A DNA stretch of 20,688 bases from RECO01 sp050485385 (GTDB taxonomy: Bacteria; Pseudomonadota; Alphaproteobacteria; Geminicoccales; Geminicoccaceae). The stretch covers positions 1 to 20,688 of the forward strand of contig JBJHBG010000090.1 of NCBI GenBank assembly GCA_050485385.1, read 5' to 3'. This document shows, one piece after another, positions 5,901 to 12,448 of this stretch (position 1 is its first letter; each line of letters begins with the position of its first letter). The notes under the pieces are model-generated. The model was not told the DNA's origin and did not search any database. It saw only the letters and a program-made list of their open reading frames with translations. Made by a program: the position numbers and the translations under genes.

Positions 5901-7349
5901 TCACCTTCGCCGCAGGCCGCCGAGCAGGCCGCGCGCCACCGCACGGCCGAGGCTCGTGCCGAGGGACCGCAGCGCCGAGGTGGCGGCGGCCTCGACCGGT
6001 CCCGGCCGCGTCGAGCGGCGCGGGACGGTGGGAGCACGGTGCACCGCTTCGGCCTCCGCCGCCTCCGCCCGTGCCCGATCGGCCAGCTTCTCGTGCGCCG
6101 AGATGCGGTCGATGCGGTCCTCGTACCTGCCCTGCACCGGGCTGCGGTCGATGGCGTCCCGACGCTCGGCCTCGGTGATCGGCCCCATGCGCGAGGTCGG
6201 CGGGCGCACCCGCACGCGGTCGACCACGGTCGGCGTGCCCTTTGCGTCCAGTGTCGAGACCAAGGCCTCGCCGACGGCGAGCTGGGTGATGGCTTCGGCG
6301 GTAGCGAAGGCCGGGTTGGCGCGAAAGGTGTCGGCCGCGACCCGCACGGCCCGCTGGTCCACCGGCGTGAAGGCGCGGAGCGCGTGCTGCACCCGGTTGC
6401 CGAGCTGGCCGAGGACCGCGGGCGGGACGTCGCTCGGGCTCTGCGTCACGAAGTAGACGCCGATACCCTTGGAGCGGATCAGCCGCACCACGCGCTCGAT
6501 CTTGTCGGCCAGCGCCTTGGGCGCGTCGGCGAAGAGCAGGTGCGCCTCGTCGAACACGAAGACGAGCTTGGGTTTCTCGGGATCGCCCACCTCGGGCAGT
6601 TCCTCGAACAACTCGGACAAGAGCCAGAGGAGGAACGTGGCGTACAGCTTGGGCGCCCGCATCAGCCGGTCGGCGGCGAGCACGTTGACGATGCCGCGGC
6701 CCTGGGCGTCGGTCCGCATGAGGTCTTGGAGGTCGAGCGCCGGCTCGCCGAAGAACAGCTCGCCGCCGTCGCGGGTGAGGCCGAGGAGCCGGCGCTGGAT
6801 GGCACCGACCGAGGCTGCGGCGACACGACCGTAGCGGGGTTCGAGCGCGCGGGCATTGGCGACCAGAAAGGCGAGCATCGCGCGCAGGTCGGCGAGGTCG
6901 AGCAGCAGCAGCCCCTCGTCGTCCGCCACCTGGAAGGCGATGGTCAAGACGCCCTCCTGCACCTCGTTCAGCTCCAGGATGCGGGCGAGCAGCGTGGGGC
7001 CCATTTCGGTCAGGGTGGTGCGCACCGGATGGCCCTGCTCGCCGTAGAGGTCCCAGAACACCACCGGCGGTGCCGCTGGCGCCCAGTCCGCCATGCCGCA
7101 CGCGAGCGCGCGCTCGGCGAGCTTCGGGTTCGGCGCCGCCGGCTGCGACAGCCCCGCCACGTCGCCCTTCACGTCGGCGAGGAACACGGGCACGCCCGCG
7201 GCGGCAAAGCCTTCGGCCAGGACTTGCAGGGTGATCGTCTTGCCGGTGCCGGTCGCACCGGCGATCAGGCCATGACGATTGGCACGGTTCAGGGCGATGC
7301 TCGCCCGCTCGGCCCCCTGGCCGATCGGCACGCTCGACGCTAGGTCCAC
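5901..7349 (-). CDS. HerA-like helicase-type ATPase (DUF853, YjgR-like)
   Basis: A 482-residue cytoplasmic ATPase. Walker A is GATGTGKT at residues 31-38, preceded by ANRHGLIA. The VFLADVKGDVAGLSQP segment typical of DUF853 proteins follows. Walker B is LVFVFDEAHLLF, and YFVTQSPSDVPPAVLGQLGN is a sensor-like motif. The family resembles the HerA DNA translocase, but its members (such as E. coli YjgR) have no settled function. The C-terminus is Arg-rich and ends GLLGGLRRR. The start is a GTG at 7349 with a poor ribosome-binding site, chosen because homology begins within ten residues. It is divergent from nadX. Confidence 0.88.
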   Translation of the reverse strand: MDLASSVPIGQGAERASIALNRANRHGLIAGATGTGKTITLQVLAEGFAAAGVPVFLADVKGDVAGLSQPAAPNPKLAERALACGMADWAPAAPPVVFWDLYGEQGHPVRTTLTEMGPTLLARILELNEVQEGVLTIAFQVADDEGLLLLDLADLRAMLAFLVANARALEPRYGRVAAASVGAIQRRLLGLTRDGGELFFGEPALDLQDLMRTDAQGRGIVNVLAADRLMRAPKLYATFLLWLLSELFEELPEVGDPEKPKLVFVFDEAHLLFADAPKALADKIERVVRLIRSKGIGVYFVTQSPSDVPPAVLGQLGNRVQHALRAFTPVDQRAVRVAADTFRANPAFATAEAITQLAVGEALVSTLDAKGTPTVVDRVRVRPPTSRMGPITEAERRDAIDRSPVQGRYEDRIDRISAHEKLADRARAEAAEAEAVHRAPTVPRRSTRPGPVEAAATSALRSLGTSLGRAVARGLLGGLRRR

Positions 7350-7367
7350 GTTCGGCTCTTTGCTCTG

Positions 7368-7438
7368 GCTTCTTCGGAGCTAGCGCAAAGCTCGACACGG
7401 GGCCACGCTCGCGCGCAAAACGGCGCGACCGAAGAAGC
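7368..7438. promoter_or_regulatory. Nested inverted repeats between herA-like gene and nadX (three-way-junction-like)
   Basis: A perfect 10-bp inverted repeat (GCTTCTTCGG at 7368-7377, CCGAAGAAGC at 7429-7438) encloses 51 nt. Two smaller inverted repeats lie inside: AGCT at 7378-7381 with AGCT at 7389-7392, and TCGCGC at 7409-7414 with GCGCGA at 7423-7428. The second abuts the outer stem. The element fills the divergent promoter region. Its right edge is immediately before the nadX ribosome-binding site (GGAGG at 7439-7443). It could be a structured leader RNA of nadX or a DNA operator. I know of no matching described motif. Confidence 0.45.
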
Positions 7439-7452
7439 GGAGGATACGAGGG

Positions 7453-8259
7453 ATGACGTTGCGCGTGGCAGTGGCGGGGCTCGGGGCGATCGGTTTTCCG
7501 GTCGCGGCGCGGTTGGCGGCCGGGATGGACGGGTTGCGGTTGACGGCGGCGAGCGCCAACGACCGGCCGCGCGCCGAAGGCCGGCTGCGCGAGGCCGGGA
7601 TCGACGTCCCCGTGCTACCGGCGGCGGAACTGGCCACGGTCGCCGACGTCGTGGTGGAGTGCCTGCCGGCGGCGGTCTTCCGTGACGTCGCGGTGCCGAC
7701 GCTGGAGGCCGGCCGCACCTTCATGACGCTCTCGGTCGGCGCCCTCCTCGGCAACATGGACCTGGTCGACCTGGCGCGGGCCAAGGGCGGGCGCATCCAC
7801 GTGCCGAGTGGTGCGCTCTTGGGCCTGGACGCCGTGCGCGGCGCGGCCTTCGGCACCATCCACAGCGTGACGATGAAGACCCGAAAGCCGCCCAAGGGCC
7901 TCGTCGGCGCGCCCTATTTGGAACAGCACGGCATCGACGTGCTGGCGGTGACGGCGCCCACGCGCATCTTCCAGGGCTCGCCGCGCGAGGCGGCCGTCGG
8001 CTTTCCCGCCAACCTCAACGTCGCCGTTGCGCTCGCGCTTGCCGGCATTGGCCCCGACCGCACCACGCTCGAGATTTGGGCCGATCCCGGCGTCACCCGC
8101 AACACCCACGAGATCGTGGTCGACGCCGACAGCACCCGTTTCACCATGCTGATCGAGGGCGTGCCGAGCGAGGCCAACCCGCGCACCGGCAAGCTGACCC
8201 CCCTCTCCGTCCTCGCCGCCCTCGACGGCCTCGTGAACCCGCTGCGCGTCGGCACCTGA
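7453..8259 (+). CDS. nadX: L-aspartate dehydrogenase
   Basis: A 268-residue protein of NadX family length. The N-terminal Rossmann domain has AVAGLGAIGFPVA (residues 6-18). The DUF108 catalytic domain follows, with the family's PSGALLGLDAVRGA and AVGFPANLNVAVALALAGIG segments. The C-terminus is NPRTGKLTPLSVLAALDGL. NadX oxidises L-aspartate with NAD(P) to iminoaspartate, which can feed quinolinate and NAD synthesis. Neither nadA nor nadC is in the window, so a catabolic role in aspartate breakdown is also possible. The ATG at 7453 follows a GGAGG and a GAGG. Transcription is divergent from the HerA-like gene across a structured spacer. Confidence 0.9.
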   Translation: MTLRVAVAGLGAIGFPVAARLAAGMDGLRLTAASANDRPRAEGRLREAGIDVPVLPAAELATVADVVVECLPAAVFRDVAVPTLEAGRTFMTLSVGALLGNMDLVDLARAKGGRIHVPSGALLGLDAVRGAAFGTIHSVTMKTRKPPKGLVGAPYLEQHGIDVLAVTAPTRIFQGSPREAAVGFPANLNVAVALALAGIGPDRTTLEIWADPGVTRNTHEIVVDADSTRFTMLIEGVPSEANPRTGKLTPLSVLAALDGLVNPLRVGT

Positions 8260-8593
8260 ACGCCGGCCCGGCGCCCATCGACATGAACGGGCGCGCCCGG
8301 GGAGGTGCGGGTTGGGTGCGGCGTGGCCCCCCGGTTGCGCGCGCCGCCTGGGTTGGTCGGGCAAGGGATCGGCATCGAGCACCGCTTGGCGTCGTCGTCG
8401 CCGCCGTGGATGATCGGCGCCGTGCCACGAGAGGCGGCACAGGAGGTCGCGCGCGGAGCGTGGGGGTGGAGCGCAGCGAGCGGCCGATCGTCTGGCCGGC
8501 CTCCAGACCGGTGCAGGGTGCGTCACCGGCGAACCGGTCTCACGGTGGTCTTTACCGCTCCGAACTTCCCGATCCGGGTTGAGCTTCGGCAGG
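8260..8593. other. Intergenic region of 334 nt with no convincing gene
   Basis: Frames on both strands here give Arg/Pro/Gly-rich translations typical of non-coding GC-rich DNA. I see no tRNA-like cloverleaf, repeat array or recognisable promoter. The only structured part is a nested inverted repeat at 8505-8540, listed separately. Confidence 0.5.
8505..8540 (+). promoter_or_regulatory. Nested hairpin upstream of the small unknown gene
   Basis: AGACCGGT (8505-8512) is perfectly complementary to ACCGGTCT (8533-8540). Within the loop, GGTG (8517-8520) pairs with CACC (8524-8527) around a 3-nt turn. The result is a compact 36-nt hairpin about 53 nt before the ATG at 8594. There is no T-tract, so it is not a standard terminator. 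It may be a leader structure or an operator palindrome. Confidence 0.35.
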
Positions 8594-8920
8594 ATGAACT
8601 CGGAGCGGGCGAACGAAAAGGAGACGTGCGCGATACCGCCCGACATTGCGGACGAGATCGAGCGCGACTGCACGTCCCGCTACTTCCTGCTCGGCGGCGT
8701 GACGCCGGTGCGCGTTCTTTGTCGCAAGGCGGACGGCCTGAAGGCGGGCGCGATCGCGCCGGACCCCGAATCGGGTGAACTGGCATTCCGCAACGATCTC
8801 CTTTCGCGGCTGGAGCGAAGTGCCGAGGTCGAGGAGATCGATGCAGCGGCCTTCGTCAGCCACTGGACGGCGTTCCGCGAGGGGCGAACGCGGTCGCAGG
8901 AACCCGGTCCGAGCGGGTAA
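8594..8920 (+). CDS. Hypothetical protein, 108 residues
   Basis: The translation has a balanced composition unlike the Arg/Pro-rich shadow frames: after a polar start (MNSERANEKETCAIPPDIAD) comes RYFLLGGVTPVRVLCRKADG, then an acidic, helical C-terminal half. It has no signal peptide or membrane helix. The ATG at 8594 is preceded only by a weak GCAGG site. I do not recognise the family. It lies alone between nadX and the phosphonate cluster, and its stop is followed by a coding-like tract of uncertain status. Confidence 0.55.
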   Translation: MNSERANEKETCAIPPDIADEIERDCTSRYFLLGGVTPVRVLCRKADGLKAGAIAPDPESGELAFRNDLLSRLERSAEVEEIDAAAFVSHWTAFREGRTRSQEPGPSG

Positions 8921-9118
8921 CCGCGCCCTCGGCGCTACCGCTCACGGCACGACATCCCTCGTCGTTCCCGAGGTTGCGACCCGTATCGCTTTCCTGATCT
9001 CGGGCGAGTCCGACGTCGTTTGCGCGCGGAGCCCCGACGGCGTCCCGCTGCCGAACCGGTACGCCGAGGTCGACGGTCGCGGCGTGCAGATCGAGGACAC
9101 GCCCTTGATCGTGCACGA
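8921..9118 (+). other. Coding-like tract without a start codon (possible gene remnant)
   Basis: One plus-strand frame through about 8960-9130 reads like genuine protein: TRIAFLISGESDVVCARSPD, then PLPNRYAEVDGRGVQIEDTP and LIVHDQ. Its third positions are GC-rich. No ATG or well-placed GTG/TTG with a ribosome-binding site precedes it, and the frame runs on antisense into pbfA. It may be a decayed gene end or chance. I cannot assign a family. Confidence 0.2.
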
Positions 9119-10390
9119 TCAGGTCGGCGACCCTTCTCCTCCGAGCGGGCCGGTCTTGGCTGCGCTGAGCGTCCCCGCCAGGATGCGGCCGATCGCGTCG
9201 GCCTCCTCATCGGTGGTAACCAGCGGCAGTGAAAGCGCCAGCCGGCCGTCGCTGCCGGTGAGGTTGAGGCCGGCGTCGTACAACTCGTCGACGATGCGGA
9301 CGGTCGCCGCGCACAGGTGCGCGGCAAGCCGGACGGCGACGACGGCACCGTGCGCCACGACCGACATCACCGGATCGGGCACCAGGGGCGCCAGCGTTGC
9401 GGCAAGCCGGTTGCCGATCGCCTGGGCACGGGGTACGAGGCCGTCCGCCGCCAGAACGTCAAGAACCTCCAGCGCGATCCGGGATCCGAGCGCGCTCTTC
9501 TCGTGCGTGACGTGGCCGATGCCGAGATCGCCGGCGACGTTGAGGTCCGCCCGGCCGATCAGCGCCGCGAACGGCAGGATGGCGCCGCCCAGCGACTTGC
9601 CGATCACCGAGAGGTCGGGGGCGATCCCGGTCGCGGCCGCCGCGAACAGATGGCCCGTCCGGCCGAGGCCGGTCGGCACCTCGTCGAACATGAGCAGAAC
9701 GCTCCGACGGTCGAGCAGGCGCCGAACCTCGTGCCAGAACGGCTGGGGAAGTCGGCCGGGTGCCGCTGGCACCGGTTCCGCCACCATCAAGCCGATGGCG
9801 GGTTCCCGCTCCAGCAGCACCGCGAGGTCGCGCAACGTCCGCTCCAGGCTCGCCTCCATGCGCTCCGGGCCATGCCACAGGTCCGGCGACGCGACGTGGT
9901 GGCAATGCGCCAGGAGCGGCCCCATCGCCGGCGGGCGTTCCGCCATGCGCCCGCCGACCGCGAGCGCGCCCATGCCGGCACCGTGCCAGGCGCCGGTGAA
10001 CGCCACCGTGCCGGGCCGCCCGGTGGCGAGCCTGGCGAGCTTCAGGCCGATCTCGATGGCGTCGCTCCCCGAGGGCGCGAACAACACCCGGGCCGGACCG
10101 AAGGGCCATGCCTCGGTCAGTCGCTCGGCGAGGACCACCGCCGGCTCGTTGGTGAAGCGGCGTGGCGCGAACGGCAGCGTGCGGACTTGGGCTTCCAAGG
10201 CTGCCACCAGCCGCGGATGGCCGTAGCCGACGACGTGGCAGCCGTTGCCGTGCGCGTCGAAAACGGCGTGGCCCTGGTCGTCCCAGAGCCGGGTGCCGTG
10301 CGCGCGCACCACCGCCCGCCGCACCGGCGACGACGTGCGCTGATGAAAGAACACGGCCGCATCGCGCGCCGCCAACGGGATGCAGGTCAT
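9119..10390 (-). CDS. pbfA: PbfA-like PLP enzyme, probable (R)-1-hydroxy-2-aminoethylphosphonate ammonia-lyase
   Basis: A 423-residue fold-type I PLP enzyme of the class III aminotransferase family. APSGSDA (residues 105-111) binds the cofactor phosphate, WHG (135-137) stacks on PLP, FDEVPTGLGRTG contains D236, and the Schiff-base lysine is K265 in SVIGKSLGG. Features I associate with PbfA rather than true transaminases are HGNGCHVVGYGHP (47-59), LPFAPRRFTN (72-81) and GHVTHEK (292-298), where transaminases have the STFGGNP block. PbfA removes ammonia from hydroxylated ciliatine to give phosphonoacetaldehyde. The ATG at 10390 has GGAGG 6 nt upstream. The gene is divergent from a LysR regulator and near an ABC importer. 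The subfamily call is from memory, so a related transaminase remains possible. Confidence 0.75.
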   Translation of the reverse strand: MTCIPLAARDAAVFFHQRTSSPVRRAVVRAHGTRLWDDQGHAVFDAHGNGCHVVGYGHPRLVAALEAQVRTLPFAPRRFTNEPAVVLAERLTEAWPFGPARVLFAPSGSDAIEIGLKLARLATGRPGTVAFTGAWHGAGMGALAVGGRMAERPPAMGPLLAHCHHVASPDLWHGPERMEASLERTLRDLAVLLEREPAIGLMVAEPVPAAPGRLPQPFWHEVRRLLDRRSVLLMFDEVPTGLGRTGHLFAAAATGIAPDLSVIGKSLGGAILPFAALIGRADLNVAGDLGIGHVTHEKSALGSRIALEVLDVLAADGLVPRAQAIGNRLAATLAPLVPDPVMSVVAHGAVVAVRLAAHLCAATVRIVDELYDAGLNLTGSDGRLALSLPLVTTDEEADAIGRILAGTLSAAKTGPLGGEGSPT

Positions 10391-10391
10391 C

Positions 10392-10441
10392 GCTTGCCTC
10401 CAGGCGTTCCCTTCAGCAATGCTGATAGTGGATTGGCAAGC
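10392..10441. promoter_or_regulatory. pbfA/LysR divergent promoter with LysR-type operator
   Basis: The 65-nt spacer between the two start codons holds TCAGCAATGCTGA (10413-10425), a perfect palindrome apart from its central base, with the T-N11-A spacing of LysR-family boxes. It is flanked by a second inverted repeat, GCTTGCC (10392-10398) and GGCAAGC (10435-10441), placed symmetrically around it. I could not define convincing -10/-35 boxes. It is probably the autoregulatory and activation site of the adjacent LysR protein. Confidence 0.55.
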
Positions 10442-10455
10442 AAGGCACAGCACTT

Positions 10456-11373
10456 ATGATCGAGTCGAGCCAAACGTCGCGCCCCCAGGTCGAACGCAGT
10501 CTGCGGCTGGGCCATGTGCGCGCGTTCAACGCCGTCGTTCAGCATGGCAGCTTCAGCGAGGCGGCGCGCATGCTGGGGGTCACGCAACCGGCCGTCACGA
10601 TGCACGTGCGCAGCCTCGAGGAGGCTGCCGGCGGGCGCCTGTTCCTGCGTGGCCAGCCGGCGGAACTGACGGCGCTGGGTCGGGCCTTCCTGGCCGAACT
10701 CAGGACCCTCGGCCATTTCGTCGACGCGGTCGAGGCGCGGCTTGCCGCCAGCCGCGATCTGGCCATCGGCAGTCTGGCGCTCGGGCTGTGCGGACCCTTC
10801 GTCGGCATGCCACTCCTGGGCGCGTTCCTGCGGCGCCATCCGTGCGTCGGTGTCACGACCGAGTTGGCCAACGCGAGCACGCTCCTGGAGGCCGTCCAGG
10901 CCCAACGACTGGACGCGGCGATCGTGACCCTGCCGGCGCCGGCACCCGACCTCTACAACCTGCTGCTGACCACGCAGCGTGTGGCCATCGTTGCGGCGCG
11001 TGATCATCCGCTTGCCGCCGGCGGCACGGTTCGGCTGGAGCAACTCCGCGCCGCAGCGCTGATCACCCGCGAGCCCGGCTCGATGACCCGGCAGGTGTTC
11101 GAGGCGGGCGCCGCCGCCGCCGGCCAGGTCCTCGCCCCGGCGCTGGAGCTGGGCAGCCGCGAGGCGGTCAAGGAAGCGGCGGCCTGCGGCTTGGGGCTGG
11201 GCATCGTGCTCGACCGCGAGGTCGGCGACGATCGGCGGCTCGCCGTGCTGACCATCGAGGATGCGGCGCTCACCGCCGGCGAGTACCTCGTCTGTCCGCC
11301 GGCCCTGGCCGAGCTCGGGGCGGTCGGCGCGTTCGTTGCGCTCGCCCGCGAGCAAGCCGCCGCTGGGCGCTGA
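10456..11373 (+). CDS. LysR-family regulator of the phosphonate cluster
   Basis: A 305-residue LysR-type transcription factor. The winged helix-turn-helix lies at about residues 16-75 and contains FNAVVQHGSFSEAARMLGVT, QPAVTMHVRSLEEAAG and ELTALGRAFL. A two-lobed effector-binding domain follows, with LITREPGSMTRQVFEAGAAA and LELGSREAVKEAAACGLGLG. These two segments resemble LysR proteins commonly linked to 2-aminoethylphosphonate genes, which is recognition rather than a search result. The gene is divergent from pbfA and is followed on the same strand by the importer. It likely activates both units in response to a phosphonate or its degradation product. Confidence 0.9.
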   Translation: MIESSQTSRPQVERSLRLGHVRAFNAVVQHGSFSEAARMLGVTQPAVTMHVRSLEEAAGGRLFLRGQPAELTALGRAFLAELRTLGHFVDAVEARLAASRDLAIGSLALGLCGPFVGMPLLGAFLRRHPCVGVTTELANASTLLEAVQAQRLDAAIVTLPAPAPDLYNLLLTTQRVAIVAARDHPLAAGGTVRLEQLRAAALITREPGSMTRQVFEAGAAAAGQVLAPALELGSREAVKEAAACGLGLGIVLDREVGDDRRLAVLTIEDAALTAGEYLVCPPALAELGAVGAFVALAREQAAAGR

Positions 11374-11410
11374 TCGCTGTCGAGGTTCTGTCGCAATCGG
11401 TCGCTAATCT

Positions 11411-11426
11411 CATAGCGTTACTTATG
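11411..11426. promoter_or_regulatory. Possible second LysR-type site before the importer operon
   Basis: CATA (11411-11414) and TATG (11423-11426) form an inverted repeat with 8 nt between, inside an AT-richer patch between the regulator stop and the substrate-binding protein gene. This is the likely promoter zone of the importer. It differs in sequence from the stronger box at 10413-10425, so shared regulation is only suggested. Confidence 0.25.
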
Positions 11427-11482
11427 GCAGCGCCGAGGCGCGCCGTATGCGCTCCGTCCCTTTTCTCGGCTCCGGGAGATCC

Positions 11483-12448
11483 ATGATGCCCCGCTTCTGC
11501 CTGCGCCCGGCTGCGTTCCTGCTCGGCAGCGCCGCCGTTGCCGTTTCCACCCTCGCCGCCGATGCCCGTGAACTGGTGATCTACACCGCCAACTACCGGA
11601 TCAGCGATGCGTTGGTCGCTGCCTACCAAGCGAACAACCCCGACCTCCGCATCGATTCGATCAGCGGCAGCACCGGCCCGATCGCCGAGCGGGCCATCGC
11701 CGAGATGAGCAACCCCCAGGCCGACGTCGCCTATCTGATCAACAACGCCACGCTCGAACGGATGAAGGATGCGGGCGTGTTCGAGCCCTACGTGCCCGCG
11801 ACCAGCGTCATTCCGGCCGAGTTCGTGGATCCGGACGGCTTCTATGCCAACTTCATGGTCAACTCGATGGTCATGCTGGTGAACACCGACCGCCTCGCCG
11901 AACGCGGCCTGCCGATGCCGACCTCGTGGGAAAGCCTCTTGAACCCCGCCTACGAGGGGGAGATCACCATCGCTTCGCCTGCGGCCTCGGGTACCGGCTA
12001 CACCATCTACACGACCCTGCTCGACGCCTTCGGCTGGAACTACATCGACAATCTGCACCCGAACGTCTTCGCCTACAACGACGGTGGGGGCGCAGCCGGC
12101 CAGCAGGCCGGGGCCGGCGAGATCGCCATCGGTCTCACCCACGATGCGGCGGCGTTCGAGCAGGTCGCGGCCGGTCGCCCCGTGCAGATCGTGTTCCCGA
12201 CGATCACGCCGGCAACGCTGGAAGGTGGCGGCCTCGTCGCCGGCGCGCCCAACGCCGAGGAGGGCAAGCGCTTCCTCGATTGGATGGCCAGCGAGGAAGC
12301 GGCCGCCGTGGTACAGCCGTTCGTGACTGCGTCCACCGTGCCCGGCTACAGCGCCATGCCGGAGGGCGACTTCCTGTTTTGGGAGATCCAGCGCCCGCTC
12401 GACCGCGAAGCCTTTCTTGCCGAGTGGTCCGATCGCTACGCGCGTTGA
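11483..12448 (+). CDS. ABC importer periplasmic substrate-binding protein (probable aminoethylphosphonate)
   Basis: A 321-residue exported binding protein of the iron/thiamine/phosphonate type (family 1, AfuA/FbpA/PhnS-like). The signal peptide, about residues 1-29, is hydrophobic and ends in AADA-R with no lipobox cysteine. The mature protein begins ELVIYTANYRISDALVAAYQ and includes NPQADVAYLIN and SPAASGTGYTIYTTLLDAFG, as in aminoethylphosphonate- and hexose-phosphate-binding relatives. The start at 11483 is supported by GGGAG 5 nt upstream; an in-frame ATG at 11447 would add 12 residues before the signal. It is the first gene of a three-gene operon beside pbfA, so a phosphonate ligand is the best inference; sugar phosphates or Fe(III) are alternatives. 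Confidence 0.88.
   Translation: MMPRFCLRPAAFLLGSAAVAVSTLAADARELVIYTANYRISDALVAAYQANNPDLRIDSISGSTGPIAERAIAEMSNPQADVAYLINNATLERMKDAGVFEPYVPATSVIPAEFVDPDGFYANFMVNSMVMLVNTDRLAERGLPMPTSWESLLNPAYEGEITIASPAASGTGYTIYTTLLDAFGWNYIDNLHPNVFAYNDGGGAAGQQAGAGEIAIGLTHDAAAFEQVAAGRPVQIVFPTITPATLEGGGLVAGAPNAEEGKRFLDWMASEEAAAVVQPFVTASTVPGYSAMPEGDFLFWEIQRPLDREAFLAEWSDRYAR

Noticed and set aside
4589..6178. Long plus-strand open frame of 529 codons
   Set aside because: It is antisense to the flavoprotein and the HerA-like gene, and its translation is His/Arg/Gly-rich with no domain; a GC-rich shadow frame.
5808..7343. Long plus-strand open frame of 511 codons
   Set aside because: Antisense to the HerA-like ATPase, which has complete Walker motifs; the translation is a typical shadow.
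9317..10459. Plus-strand open frame antisense to pbfA
   Set aside because: Low-complexity shadow composition; the minus strand encodes a complete PLP enzyme.
11387..11409. Pho box-like repeats before the binding-protein gene
   Set aside because: CTGTCGC resembles one half of a Pho box, but the second unit is spaced 10 rather than 11 nt and matches poorly; kept only as a low-interest observation.
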